Below are positions 8,418 through 18,514 of a stretch of DNA of 64,000 nt, piece by piece. How positions within the stretch are numbered: the stretch's first letter is position 1; each line of letters starts with the position of its first letter. The stretch is taken from the NCBI RefSeq assembly GCF_014640115.1, contig NZ_BMGI01000006.1, positions 248,001 through 312,000 on the forward strand. Reading direction: 5' to 3'. The notes under the pieces were generated by a model, which was given only the letters and a program-made list of their open reading frames with translations, was not told the DNA's origin and ran no database searches. This DNA comes from Sinisalibacter lacisalsi. Lineage in GTDB: Bacteria; Pseudomonadota; Alphaproteobacteria; Rhodobacterales; Rhodobacteraceae. The position numbers and the translations under genes were made by a program.

Positions 8418-11003
8418 GTGCAGAAAAAACAGGGCCTGTCAGAGATCACCGGGTTCGACGAGATCACCCCCACGGCGGCGATCTCGGCCGAGCGGCATGG
8501 CGGGCGGGCGAAGTGCCTGCAACGCCTGATCCGGCTCGACATGCCGGTGCCGCGCACTCTGGCGCTCGATTTCGACGCGGTGCATGCGCTGTCGGCCGGT
8601 GACATGCCCGATCTCGACGCCATGCTGGCGCTGTTCGGCCCCGACCCGCTGGTTTCGGTGCGCCCCTCCTCGCAGGATCCCGACTGGGGCGGGCCGGGCG
8701 CGATCCTGAACATCGGCATGAACGATGCGCTGCACGCCCGGCTCGCGGCCAGCCACGGCGAGCCGGCGGCGAACGCGCTCTACCTGCGTTTCATCCAGTC
8801 TTTCGCCGTGCACGTCGCCCGGCTCGACGCGGACGAGTTCGAAACCGTGGCGATCCCAACCGCCGAAGCTCTGCAACGCGCGCTCGCCGCCTACGAGGCG
8901 GAAACCGACGAGCGGTTTCCGCAAGACCCCAAGCGCCAGCTCGGCGAGGTTCTGCGCTCGATGGCGCGGGCCTGGGAGGGCACCACGGCACGGCTTCTGC
9001 GCGAGGCCAAGGGCGCGCCCGCCGATGCCGGGCTGGGGCTGGTGGTGCAGAAGATGGCGCTCGGCGTCGGCAACGGGCTCTCGGGCTCGGGGGTGATCCA
9101 GTTCGTCGACGGCAGCACCGGCCAACGCGAGATCCGCGGCCGCTACATGTGCCAGGCGCAGGGGCGCGATGCGCTCACCGCCAAGGAGGACGAGGGCGCG
9201 ATCCTCTACCTCGCCGCCGATGCGCGCGGGCGTTCGATCGAGCAGGTTCTGCCCGGTGTCTGGGACGACCTGATGCGCTACGGCGATCTTGCCCGGCGCC
9301 GGCTGCGCGAGGAAATGCAGATCGAGTTCGCCGTCGAGAACGAGCGCTTGTTCATCCTCGACGCGGTGCGCGTGCCGCGCAACTCGCGCGCCAACCTGCG
9401 CATCGCGGTGGCGCTGGCGAAGGACGGGATCATCTCGGAGGACGAGGCGGTGCTGCGCGTGCCGCCGCGCTCGCTGCCGGAGCTTCTGCACAGCCAGGTC
9501 GATCCCGAGGGCGCGCGCGAGGTGATTGCGCGGGGCATTCCCGCATCGCCGGGCGGCGCCACCGGCAAGATCGTGTTTTCGTCGCGCGCGGCGCAGGCGA
9601 TGGCGGCGCAGGACGAGCCGAGCATCCTCGTGCGCCGTGAAACCACGCCGGAGGACATTCGCGGTATGCACGCGGCGCGCGCGGTGCTCACCGAGCGCGG
9701 CGGGGTGACGAGCCACGCCGCGGTGATCGCGCGCGGGCTGGGGCTGCCCTGTGTCGTCGGCGTGTCCGACATGGCGCTCGACCTCAGGGCCGGCACGATG
9801 ACGCTGCCCAACGGCCGGGTTTTGCGCGAGGGCGACGTAATCACCATCGACGGCACCCGGGGCCACGCCATTTCCGGGGCCGCGCCGATGCTGGCGCCGG
9901 CGCTGGGCGAGAACTTTTCCACCCTGCTCGCCTGGGCCGATGCCGCGCGCGACATCGGTGTGCGCGCCAATGCCGATACGCCGGAAGACGCGCGCAAGGC
10001 CCGCATGTTCGAGGCCGAGGGGATCGGGCTTGCACGCACCGAGCACATGTTCTTCGCCGAAGACCGCCTGCTCGCGATGCGCGAGATGATCTTCGCCGAC
10101 GACGCCGAGGACCGCCGCTCGATCCTCGACCGCATCCTGCCTATGCAGCGCGCCGATTTCATCGAGCTGTTCTCGATCATGCACGACAGGCCGGTGACGA
10201 TCCGGCTGTTCGATTTGCCGTTGCACGAGTTTCTGCCGCAAGGGCGCGAGGGGCTGCGCGAGTTGGCGGAAGCTCTCGATCTTCCGCTTTCGGACGTGAC
10301 CCGCCGCGCCGAGGCGCTGTCCGAGTTCAACCCGATGCTGGGGATGCGCGGCGTGCGGCTGGGCCTGACCGTGCCCGAAATCTACGACATGCAGGCGCGC
10401 GCGATCTTCGAGGCGCTGGTGGACGTGGCGCAATCGGGCGGCGCTGTGGTGCCGGAGATCATGATCCCGCTGGTTTCGGCGCGCCGCGAGGTCGAGATCG
10501 TGAAGGCGCGGATCGACGCCGTGGCGGCGGCGGTGCGGGTCGAGCGCGGCGCGGCGTTCGACTACCGGCTGGGCGTGATGGTGGAAACGCCGCGCGCGGC
10601 GCTGCGCGCGGGTGAAATCGCGCCTTACACCGCCTTTCTCAGCTTCGGCACCAACGACCTGACGCAGATGACATACGGACTCTCGCGCGACGACGCCGGG
10701 CGCTTCATGAGCCAGTACGTGAACCAGGGCGTCTACGACGAAGACCCGTTTCACGTGCTCGACCCGGACGGCGTGGGAGAGCTTCTGACCATCGGCGCGG
10801 AGCGTGGGCGGGCCGCCAACCCCGGCGTCACGCTGTCGGTCTGTGGCGAGCATGGCGGCAACCCTGAATCGATCGCCTTCTGCCGCGCCGCGGGCTTCGA
10901 TTACGTCTCCTGTTCGCCGTTCCGTGTGCCGGTGGCGCGACTCGCCGCCGCGCATCTCGCCATCGCCGAACGCGGTGCGGAGCGCCCGCCCCGGATGTAT
11001 TGA
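8418..11003 (+). CDS. ppdK: pyruvate, phosphate dikinase family protein with altered ATP-binding half
   Basis: An 861-residue protein with the PPDK domain order: ATP-grasp region (1-330), phosphohistidine domain (about 400-480) and PEP/pyruvate TIM barrel (about 500-861). The phosphohistidine motif TERGGVTSHAAVIARG (His near 433), GIGLARTEHMFF, FGTNDLTQMTYGLSRDD and the catalytic Cys motif SVCGEHGG (near 809) are intact. The N-terminal half is divergent: the usual MQDIEF reads MQIEF, and the usual LQTR nucleotide motif reads LDAV. GTG 8418 is chosen because AAAGGAG lies 8 bases before it. It follows glyS in the same direction. It may be a PPDK paralogue with changed phosphoryl donor use or a non-catalytic role. 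Confidence 0.8.
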   Translation: MQKKQGLSEITGFDEITPTAAISAERHGGRAKCLQRLIRLDMPVPRTLALDFDAVHALSAGDMPDLDAMLALFGPDPLVSVRPSSQDPDWGGPGAILNIGMNDALHARLAASHGEPAANALYLRFIQSFAVHVARLDADEFETVAIPTAEALQRALAAYEAETDERFPQDPKRQLGEVLRSMARAWEGTTARLLREAKGAPADAGLGLVVQKMALGVGNGLSGSGVIQFVDGSTGQREIRGRYMCQAQGRDALTAKEDEGAILYLAADARGRSIEQVLPGVWDDLMRYGDLARRRLREEMQIEFAVENERLFILDAVRVPRNSRANLRIAVALAKDGIISEDEAVLRVPPRSLPELLHSQVDPEGAREVIARGIPASPGGATGKIVFSSRAAQAMAAQDEPSILVRRETTPEDIRGMHAARAVLTERGGVTSHAAVIARGLGLPCVVGVSDMALDLRAGTMTLPNGRVLREGDVITIDGTRGHAISGAAPMLAPALGENFSTLLAWADAARDIGVRANADTPEDARKARMFEAEGIGLARTEHMFFAEDRLLAMREMIFADDAEDRRSILDRILPMQRADFIELFSIMHDRPVTIRLFDLPLHEFLPQGREGLRELAEALDLPLSDVTRRAEALSEFNPMLGMRGVRLGLTVPEIYDMQARAIFEALVDVAQSGGAVVPEIMIPLVSARREVEIVKARIDAVAAAVRVERGAAFDYRLGVMVETPRAALRAGEIAPYTAFLSFGTNDLTQMTYGLSRDDAGRFMSQYVNQGVYDEDPFHVLDPDGVGELLTIGAERGRAANPGVTLSVCGEHGGNPESIAFCRAAGFDYVSCSPFRVPVARLAAAHLAIAERGAERPPRMY

Positions 11004-11029
11004 GCCGCGCGGGATCGCGATAACACGCC

Positions 11030-11090
11030 CCAAGATATACGTGGCCAACACCACATCTTGTAGGTGGTGATACCTGCACCACTATAGAGG
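11030..11090. promoter_or_regulatory. cluster of short dyads upstream of the cell wall hydrolase gene
   Basis: This AT-richer patch contains CCAAGATATACGTGG, CACCACATCTTGTAGGTGGTG and GCACCACTATAGAGG in a row, with CAAGAT/ATCTTG and CACCAC/GTGGTG as inverted pairs. The repeat centres are roughly 20 bp apart, about two helical turns. The arrangement looks like tandem operator sites, but no regulator could be assigned. Confidence 0.35.
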
Positions 11091-11177
11091 TCGCAAAACG
11101 TGGACGAATCCCCCGTTTTGCGCTATGTCCGCCCGCAACCGGGCGTCGCCCCGCAACGCCCGAGAATGGGGGGATAC

Positions 11178-11798
11178 ATGGGACGGATCGTTCTTGGCGC
11201 GCTCGCCGCGCTGGGCATCTTCACATCGGCCGCCGTCGCCGAGGGCCCCGGCGCGCCGGAGGCCCTGATCGCGAAACTGATCGGCAACGAGCGCGCGGCG
11301 CTGGCCGGCGTTGGCTCCAGCCGGATCGCACGCCTCGCGTCGGTCAACCCTTCGTCCGCGCTGGCCGCGCTGCATTCGGAGGACTGGATCTCAAGCCAGC
11401 CTGTCGCAAAGGGCGGGGAACAGTGGCGGTGCCTCTCCGAAGCGCTCTATTTCGAGGCCCGCGGCGAGACCGCGCCGGGGCTTTTCGCGGTCGCCGAGGT
11501 GATCCTCAACCGCGTCGAATCGGCCCGCTACCCCGACAGCGTCTGCGGCGTCGTCAAGCAGGGCACCGGCAAGCGTTACGCCTGCCAGTTCACCTATACC
11601 TGCGACGGCGCACCCGAGCACATCAACAATCCCGCCGCGTTCGTGCGGGTGGGCAAGGTTGCCCGCGCGATGCTCGAGGGTGCGCCGCGCAGCCTTACCA
11701 AGGGCGCGCTGTTCTACCACACCGACGCGGTGGCCCCGAGCTGGTCGCGCAAGTTCGACCGCACGGCCTCGATCGGGGTGCACCACTTCTACCGCTGA
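11178..11798 (+). CDS. exported cell wall hydrolase, SleB/CwlJ family
   Basis: A 206-residue protein with an N-terminal signal peptide (MGRIVLGALAALGIF to about AVAEG) and a C-terminal Hydrolase_2 domain. The family cleaves peptidoglycan, as in spore-cortex lytic enzymes; in alphaproteobacteria it serves general wall remodelling. Key segments are CLSEALYFEARGE (putative catalytic Glu), VAEVILNRV, the disulfide-prone VCGVVKQG and YACQFTYTCDG, and the C-terminal FYHTDAVAPSW. The start is taken at the ATG after a G-run ribosome site (11168-11174); a Met 4 codons earlier is possible. It is transcribed alone, with unusual dyads upstream. Confidence 0.85.
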   Translation: MGRIVLGALAALGIFTSAAVAEGPGAPEALIAKLIGNERAALAGVGSSRIARLASVNPSSALAALHSEDWISSQPVAKGGEQWRCLSEALYFEARGETAPGLFAVAEVILNRVESARYPDSVCGVVKQGTGKRYACQFTYTCDGAPEHINNPAAFVRVGKVARAMLEGAPRSLTKGALFYHTDAVAPSWSRKFDRTASIGVHHFYR

Positions 11799-11900
11799 GC
11801 CGGTGCGGGGCGTCGGCGGTGGTCAGCCGCATATGGCGACCGGGGGCTGGCAAATCGCATGGCTTTGTCCCATGGTGCCGCCCGGAAGGAGACCGCCGCG

Positions 11901-12821
11901 ATGACATCCGATACCCGCCTCGCCTTCGAGCACCCCTTGGCCCGGGCCGAGGCCACCGGCCAGCCCACCCGCCCGCACGACCGGATCTCGCTGCGCGATC
12001 ACGTTGTCGAAGCCGATATCGGCGCTTTCCAGCAGGAACGCGGCAAGCGGCAGCGGCTGAATTTCAGCGTGGTCGTCGAGGTCGCGCCGCCGGGCGCGCC
12101 GCTCGACGATGACGTCGACAAGATCCTGTCCTACGACACGATCACCGAGGCGATTGCCCACGAACTGGCCGAGGAACGGCTGAACCTGCTGGAGACGCTG
12201 GCCGACAAGGTCGCCGACCGCATCCTCCACGCCCCGCAGGCTTTGCGTGTTTTCGTCCGGATCGAGAAGCTCGACCGGGGGCCCGGCGCACTGGGTGTGG
12301 AAATCGTGCGCTCGCGGGGCCAGACCCCGCCCGCCGCGCCGGATGACGACGAGGTGCCCCACCCGCTGGTGCTGCATTTTGCCAACGAGGCGATCCGGGA
12401 TGCGCGCCTGCCGAGCCTGCTGGACGCGCTCGCCGCCGATCCGCGCCCGGTGATCCTCTGCGTTGGCCCCAACGACCTGCCCGCACCGCAGACCGGCCAC
12501 GCGATGACCCAGCGCCGGATCGACCTGCTGGCGATCGAGCAGAATGCCTGGGTGCTCGCCGCACGCGATGACCGTTGCGTCGTCGTCTCCACCCGCACCG
12601 AGCTGGACTGGGCGATGAAACACGGCCAGATCAGCGTCTGGGCACCGTCGAAGATCGTGCTCGATGCGGTCGACGGCCCCTCAGCCAGCCCGCGCGATGC
12701 GGCCGCGCTCACGGCCTGGTTCGCGGCGCTGATGCACGCGACCGAGCTGGTTTGCGTCGGCCTGGATGCGCCGGAGGCGGAGGTTCCCGCCCGCAGCCTC
12801 GCCCCCGGGGAGCTGCCATGA
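11901..12821 (+). CDS. folB: dihydroneopterin aldolase with extra C-terminal kinase-like domain
   Basis: FolB catalyses the retro-aldol cleavage of dihydroneopterin in folate synthesis. Residues about 25-140 are FolB, with ADIGAFQQERGKRQ and VRIEKLDRGPGALG carrying the expected Glu and Lys. The remaining 165 residues (from about HPLVLHFANEAIRD) are not FolB. They resemble the end of the amino acid kinase fold, including a WAPSKIVLD...LTAWFAALMHA segment. Typical FolB is about 120 residues, so this is a fusion or an extended form. GAAGGAGA at 11885-11892 fixes the start. The stop overlaps folP as ATGA. Confidence 0.85.
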   Translation: MTSDTRLAFEHPLARAEATGQPTRPHDRISLRDHVVEADIGAFQQERGKRQRLNFSVVVEVAPPGAPLDDDVDKILSYDTITEAIAHELAEERLNLLETLADKVADRILHAPQALRVFVRIEKLDRGPGALGVEIVRSRGQTPPAAPDDDEVPHPLVLHFANEAIRDARLPSLLDALAADPRPVILCVGPNDLPAPQTGHAMTQRRIDLLAIEQNAWVLAARDDRCVVVSTRTELDWAMKHGQISVWAPSKIVLDAVDGPSASPRDAAALTAWFAALMHATELVCVGLDAPEAEVPARSLAPGELP

Positions 12822-13834
12822 CGATCCGTTACCGCCCGGTTCCCCGCCTCGGGCAGCGGTCCACCGGCCATGGCGGCAGCCTGCCGCTCGCCGGCAGCCG
12901 CAGCGCCTGGTTCAACACCATCGAGCGGCGCGGCGAGGATGGCGGCGTGAAGGTGATCTCGCCCGGCGGTCTCAACGCCGAGGGCCGCGCCCGGCTCAGC
13001 GCCGAGCGGCCCGCACTCTGTGGCCTGAGCCTCGACCGGCCCCGGGTCATGGGCATTCTCAACGTCACGCCCGACAGCTTTTCCGACGGCGGCGACCACG
13101 CCGAATTGAGCAAGGCGGTGGCGGGCGCGATCCGCATGGCGGACGAGGCCGACATCATCGACATCGGCGGCGAAAGCACCCGGCCGGGGGCGGAAGACGT
13201 GAGCGTGACGGAAGAGATCAACCGCACCGCGCCGGTGATCCGGGCGATCCGCGAGGCCGGCGTGACCACGCCGATCTCGATCGACACGCGCAAGGCCGCC
13301 GTCGCCGAAGTCGCGCTCGACGCCGGCGCCGACATGGTAAACGACGTGGCCGCCTTCGGCTATGATCCGGAGCTTGCCGCCCTTTGCGCCGAGCGCGGCG
13401 TGCCGGTCTGCCTTATGCACGCCAAGGGCACGCCTGCCGACATGCAGAAGGCGCCGGCCTACGATGACGTTCTGGCCGAGGTGCTCGGCTTTCTCGAAGA
13501 GCGGATCGACTACGCCCTGGGCCAGGGCATCGCCCGCGACCGGATCATCACCGATCCGGGCATCGGCTTCGGCAAGACCGGGGCGCACAACATGACCCTT
13601 CTGCGCAACCTCGCCGCCTTCCACGATCTCGGCCTTCCGCTGCTGCTCGGGGTTTCGCGCAAGCGTTTCATCGGCGAGATCGGCGGCGCGCCGGAGGCGA
13701 AAGACCGCATGGCGGGTTCGCTCGCGGTGGCGCTGCACGGCGCCGCCGAAGGGGTGCACATCCTGCGCGTGCATGATACCTTCGAGACCACCCAGGCGCT
13801 GCGGCTGTTCGCGGCACTGCATGGAGACCCGTGA
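12818..13834 (+). CDS. folP: dihydropteroate synthase
   Basis: FolP joins p-aminobenzoate to hydroxymethyl-dihydropterin pyrophosphate and is the sulfonamide target. The TIM barrel shows [59 protein letters not shown] and [10 protein letters not shown]. About 65 residues precede the barrel, which is longer than E. coli FolP; this N-terminal part has [16 protein letters not shown] and no recognised domain. The start overlaps the folB stop by 4 bases and glmM begins 4 bases after the stop, so folB-folP-glmM form one translationally coupled operon. Confidence 0.95.
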   Translation: MTIRYRPVPRLGQRSTGHGGSLPLAGSRSAWFNTIERRGEDGGVKVISPGGLNAEGRARLSAERPALCGLSLDRPRVMGILNVTPDSFSDGGDHAELSKAVAGAIRMADEADIIDIGGESTRPGAEDVSVTEEINRTAPVIRAIREAGVTTPISIDTRKAAVAEVALDAGADMVNDVAAFGYDPELAALCAERGVPVCLMHAKGTPADMQKAPAYDDVLAEVLGFLEERIDYALGQGIARDRIITDPGIGFGKTGAHNMTLLRNLAAFHDLGLPLLLGVSRKRFIGEIGGAPEAKDRMAGSLAVALHGAAEGVHILRVHDTFETTQALRLFAALHGDP

Positions 13835-13838
13835 CACG

Positions 13839-15185
13839 ATGAGCCGAAAACTGTTTGGCACCGACGGTGTGAGAGGGTTGGCCAACAGCCACCCGATGAC
13901 GGCAGCGTCCGCGTTGCGGCTGGGCGCTGCGGCAGGCCAGTTCTTCCGCGGCGACGGCCACAACCATCACCGCGTGGTGATCGGGAAGGACACCCGCCTT
14001 TCGGGCTACATGATCGAAAACGCGCTCACCGCGGGGCTGACCTCGACGGGCATGAACGTGCTGCTCCTCGGCCCGGTGCCCACGCCCGCGGTCGGCCACC
14101 TCACCCACTCGATGCGCGCCGATCTCGGGATCATGATCTCGGCCTCGCACAACCCCTACCAGGACAACGGCATCAAGCTTTTCGGCCCCGACGGCTACAA
14201 GCTCTCCGACAAGGACGAAATGGCGATCGAGGCGATCCTCGAAGGCGAGATCGAACCCTCGAAACCCGAGGAGATCGGCCGCGCCAAGCGCATCGACGAG
14301 GGCCGCCAGCGTTATGTCGAGTTCATCAAGACGACCATCCCCGCCGGTCACCGGCTCGACGGGCTGAAGGTGGTGATCGACTGCGCCAACGGCGCCGCCT
14401 ACCGCGCCGCGCCCGAGGCCCTGTGGGAGCTTGGCGCCGACGTGGTGCCGCTCGGGGTTTCGCCGAACGGGCGCAACATCAACGATGGCGTCGGCTCGAC
14501 GGCAACCGCGCGGGCGCAGGAGCTGGTGGTGAAATCCGGGGCCGATCTCGGCATCTGCCTCGACGGCGATGCCGACCGGGTGATGCTGATCGACGAAACC
14601 GGGCGGGTGGCCGATGGCGACCAGATCATGGCGCTCTTCGCCAGGCAATGGGCCAAGGAAGGCCGGTTGCGCCACGGCACGCTGGTGGCGACCGTGATGT
14701 CGAACCTCGGGCTCGAGCGCTACCTCGAAGCCGAAGGATTGACGCTGCTGCGCACCGGCGTCGGCGATCGCTACGTCGTCGAAGCGATGCGGGCCGGCGG
14801 CTACAACCTCGGCGGCGAGCAATCTGGCCATATCGTGATGACCGATTATGCCACCACCGGCGACGGCCTGCTCGCGGCGCTGCACTTTCTCGCCGAGATG
14901 ATCAACACCGGCAAACGCGCCTCCGAGTTGACCCGGATTTTCGAGACCGTGCCCCAGATGTTGAAAAACGTGCGCTTCACGGCCGGGGCGCTGCCCCTGG
15001 AGAACGAAAAGGTGCGAAAGGTGATTGCCGACAGCGAGGGGCTGCTCTCCGGCAAGGGACGCCTCCTGATCCGCAAATCGGGCACCGAGCCGCTGATCCG
15101 GGTGATGGCGGAATGCGAGGACAAGGCGCTGATGGAAGACGTGGTCGACCGGATCGTCGACGAGGTCACCCGGGTGGCGGGCTAG
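13839..15185 (+). CDS. glmM: phosphoglucosamine mutase
   Basis: Converts glucosamine-6-phosphate to glucosamine-1-phosphate for peptidoglycan and LPS precursors. It is 448 residues, the usual length. It begins [13 protein letters not shown]. The phosphorylated serine lies in [17 protein letters not shown] (Ser about 103), the Mg loop is DGDADRVM, the sugar loop is GGEQSGH, and the phosphate-binding loop is [12 protein letters not shown]. It is the third gene of the folB-folP-glmM operon, an order also common in gammaproteobacteria (folP-glmM). Its stop overlaps the stop of the convergent regulator gene. Confidence 0.97.
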   Translation: MSRKLFGTDGVRGLANSHPMTAASALRLGAAAGQFFRGDGHNHHRVVIGKDTRLSGYMIENALTAGLTSTGMNVLLLGPVPTPAVGHLTHSMRADLGIMISASHNPYQDNGIKLFGPDGYKLSDKDEMAIEAILEGEIEPSKPEEIGRAKRIDEGRQRYVEFIKTTIPAGHRLDGLKVVIDCANGAAYRAAPEALWELGADVVPLGVSPNGRNINDGVGSTATARAQELVVKSGADLGICLDGDADRVMLIDETGRVADGDQIMALFARQWAKEGRLRHGTLVATVMSNLGLERYLEAEGLTLLRTGVGDRYVVEAMRAGGYNLGGEQSGHIVMTDYATTGDGLLAALHFLAEMINTGKRASELTRIFETVPQMLKNVRFTAGALPLENEKVRKVIADSEGLLSGKGRLLIRKSGTEPLIRVMAECEDKALMEDVVDRIVDEVTRVAG

Positions 15186-15724
15186 GCGCGGTTCGGCAGC
15201 GCCTCGGGTTCGGTCGTCACGCCGAGGAATTCGTCGAGCACCTGCGCCAGGAATTCCGCGCGGGTCGAAACACCGACCTTTCTGAAAATGCTCGAAAGCT
15301 GTGCCTTCACGGTGCCTTCACGCGTGTTTCGTGCCTCGGCGATCTGGGTGATCCGCAGGCCGCGCACGGTGAGCAGGGCAACGTCCTTTTCCGCGCTCGT
15401 AAGCATCCACTCCTCGAACCGCCGGTTGACGAACCTGTCGAAATCGCCACGAAGACGGCGCAACCGATCGGTTTCCGTTTCCAGCTCAGTCACGGTCAGC
15501 CGCATCCGTCGGACAATCTCGAAAAACGCGACCGCCACCCCGAAGGACGCGATCAATTCGAAGCCGAGGTGCAGCCACATCCCCACGCCGACGTTGGGCG
15601 GATCGCGCAAGGCGATGCGAAACTCCTCCGCCACGTCGATCACGAGCACGATCCCACTTGCGAAAAGAAGCGCCGCGACCAGCTTCAAGCTGTTGAACTG
15701 TGCCCGTTCGCCCAAGCCCGCCAC
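15182..15724 (-). CDS. membrane-anchored LuxR-type transcription regulator
   Basis: A 180-residue protein with two N-terminal membrane helices (about 14-35 and 55-75), a short coiled coil ([20 protein letters not shown]), and a C-terminal LuxR/GerE helix-turn-helix (about 107-170: [20 protein letters not shown], then [20 protein letters not shown]). There is no receiver or autoinducer domain. The start is uncertain: GTG 15724 has GAGGGG 5 bases upstream, while other GTG/TTG starts lie further upstream. It converges on glmM with overlapping stop codons. A membrane tether on a LuxR protein suggests sensing of an envelope or membrane signal; the target genes are unknown. Confidence 0.75.
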   Translation of the reverse strand: MAGLGERAQFNSLKLVAALLFASGIVLVIDVAEEFRIALRDPPNVGVGMWLHLGFELIASFGVAVAFFEIVRRMRLTVTELETETDRLRRLRGDFDRFVNRRFEEWMLTSAEKDVALLTVRGLRITQIAEARNTREGTVKAQLSSIFRKVGVSTRAEFLAQVLDEFLGVTTEPEALPNRA

Positions 15725-15963
15725 CTGATCCCCTCGCCCTCCCACCGGATACGGCCCCGGATTGCCTGAATTCCGGGATAAACCTTTGTGCAATGTCGCA
15801 TAAAATTGCGTTTTCTCAAAACGTTGGAATGGGTCGCGGCGTTTGCTCGATCATCGGCGGTGCGCCAAAATGACACAGGTGGGCTGGTGAGGGCGTCGTG
15901 GGCCAAAGGGTCGGCGCATCCCTCTTCATGAAATCAACGGCTTGCAGTCCGCCTTCAACCGAG

Positions 15964-15986
15964 AAGCCGATCAACAATCGGCTTTT
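15964..15986 (+). terminator. terminator-like hairpin in the leader of the cytochrome c gene
   Basis: AAGCCGAT (15964-15971) and ATCGGCTT (15977-15984) form an 8-bp stem with a CAACA loop, followed by further T residues, all upstream of the ribosome site (16001-16010) of the downstream gene. In sequence terms it is a small intrinsic terminator inside a 5' leader, so an attenuator is possible. It could equally end an upstream transcript. Confidence 0.5.
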
Positions 15987-16016
15987 CTCACAAACAGGAA
16001 GAGGGAGGGACGAACG

Positions 16017-16835
16017 GTGATCAAAAAAACAACGAATAGCGGAATACTTGCCCTGCTCATGGCGCTTGGCGCCGTCAGCGCCACGGCGCAGACCGTGTCG
16101 ATTACGCCCCAGGAGCACGGCCCACAGCAACAGGAATTCGTTCACGGTGCGCCGCATGTCGCATCGCTTGAATGGACAATCGCGGCCGGCGGACGGATCT
16201 ACGACAACTGGTGGGAGGCGCTCGACCGGGACGAGCCAGAAGCCACCAACCCGGCCTACCCGGTTGACGTGAATGGCGAACAATCGGGCGCGGGCACCTG
16301 GCGCTGCAAGGAGTGCCATGGCTGGGATTACATGGGAGCCGGCGGCGTTTACAGCAAAGGCAGCCACTTCACCGGCATCAAGGGTTTGCTCGCCATGCGC
16401 GGCGTGCCGCCGGAATCCCTGCTGGCAACGCTGCGTGACGAAAACCACCCCTACACCGAAGAGATGATTTCGGCGGAGGAGATGATGCGGGTGGCAACCT
16501 TCGTCGCCAAGGGCCTCGTCGACATGCGCCCCTTCATCAACCTCGAAACCCGTCAGGTTATTCCCGGGGTGGGCGATGTGGATCGTGGCCGCGCGATCTT
16601 CCAGACCACCTGCGCGGCCTGCCACGGCTTCGATGGCCGGGCGCTCGATTGGGGCGAAGGCGACGAGCACAATTTCGTCGGCACCGAAGCGGCGGAACTG
16701 CCCGACGAGGTCTTCAACAAGCTCTCGAACGCGCACCCCGGCGTTGCAATGATCAACTTGAGCGCCTTCTCGGTCGAAGATCGTGTCAGTGTATTGCGCT
16801 ACATCGCCTCACTTCCGACGGGTCTGGACGACTGA
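16017..16835 (+). CDS. periplasmic diheme cytochrome c
   Basis: A 272-residue exported protein with two heme c sites: WRCKECHGWD (about residue 98) and TTCAACHGFDG (about residue 200). A signal peptide runs from the start to about SATAQT. The GTG start is chosen for the strong GAGGGAGGG ribosome site. Each heme lies in its own class I-like domain, and Met residues that could serve as distal ligands are present but were not assigned. It stands alone, so the redox partner is unknown. A leader hairpin precedes it and a strong terminator follows. Confidence 0.85.
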   Translation: MIKKTTNSGILALLMALGAVSATAQTVSITPQEHGPQQQEFVHGAPHVASLEWTIAAGGRIYDNWWEALDRDEPEATNPAYPVDVNGEQSGAGTWRCKECHGWDYMGAGGVYSKGSHFTGIKGLLAMRGVPPESLLATLRDENHPYTEEMISAEEMMRVATFVAKGLVDMRPFINLETRQVIPGVGDVDRGRAIFQTTCAACHGFDGRALDWGEGDEHNFVGTEAAELPDEVFNKLSNAHPGVAMINLSAFSVEDRVSVLRYIASLPTGLDD

Positions 16836-16854
16836 ACGGTCCCGCCGAAACAAG

Positions 16855-16884
16855 AAAGGGGCTCCAGGCGGAGCCCCTTTTTTT
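16855..16884. terminator. bidirectional intrinsic terminator between cytochrome c and ilvC
   Basis: GGGGCTCC (16858-16865), loop AGGC and GGAGCCCC (16870-16877), with AAA before and seven T after. It can end both the rightward cytochrome gene and the leftward ilvC gene. Confidence 0.92.
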
Positions 16885-16901
16885 CGTGACGGCCCTGCGG
16901 C

Positions 16902-17960
<1,059 letters not shown>

Positions 17961-18055
17961 CTAGCGATCTTTCCTGAATATGGCTTGCAAAAGCGGGTGG
18001 ATTTGCTCAAAAGGGCTGAATTCAATTCGCCAAAATGATGATTGGTGCAATATTC

Positions 18056-18514
18056 ATGCAGATCGACGATACCGACCGCCGCCTCCTGCGCCGCCTCCAG
18101 GCCAATCCCGCCCTCAGCGCGGGCGAGCTGGCCGAGCTGGCCGGCGTCACCCCCGCCACCTGCTCGCGGCGGATCGAGAAGCTCACCCGCGGCGGCGTGA
18201 TCCGAGGCCAGCACGCGGTGATCGACTGGGCAAGGCTCGGCTACGAGGTCGAGGTGTCGCTCCGCTTCACCCTCGACAAGACCAACCCGCGCGCCTTCGA
18301 CGAGTTTCTCGCCGCCGCCCGCGCCGTGCCGGAGGTGACCGAGATCCAGACCCTCCTCGGCCGCGTCGACGTGCGCCTGCACGTGATCGCGCGCGACATG
18401 GGGCATTACCAGCAGATCTACCGCGAAAAGATCCTCACCCTGCCGCATATCGCCGATATCGAGGCGCTGATGCAGGTGGCGGTGATCGCCGAGGGCGAGG
18501 CGCTGCCGCTGTGA
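18056..18514 (+). CDS. Lrp/AsnC family regulator (first of tandem pair)
   Basis: A 152-residue protein: N-terminal winged helix-turn-helix (DDTDRRLLRRLQANPALSAG to TCSRRIEKLTRGGVIRG) and C-terminal RAM/AsnC ligand-binding domain (from about residue 65). The ATG at 18056 begins the usual MxxDDxDRxLL pattern; an earlier in-frame ATG has no better ribosome site. It diverges from ilvC and its stop overlaps the GTG of a second Lrp gene, so both are made from one message. A role in branched-chain amino acid control is plausible from position but not shown. Confidence 0.88.
   Translation: MQIDDTDRRLLRRLQANPALSAGELAELAGVTPATCSRRIEKLTRGGVIRGQHAVIDWARLGYEVEVSLRFTLDKTNPRAFDEFLAAARAVPEVTEIQTLLGRVDVRLHVIARDMGHYQQIYREKILTLPHIADIEALMQVAVIAEGEALPL

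Noticed and set aside
8439-11054. 871-codon minus-strand frame opposite the PPDK-like gene
   Set aside because: Same antisense effect; composition unlike a protein and no family motifs.
11030-11064. NrdR boxes upstream of the cell wall hydrolase gene
   Set aside because: The dyads do not fit the ACACwATATATwGTGT consensus and no ribonucleotide reductase gene is near.
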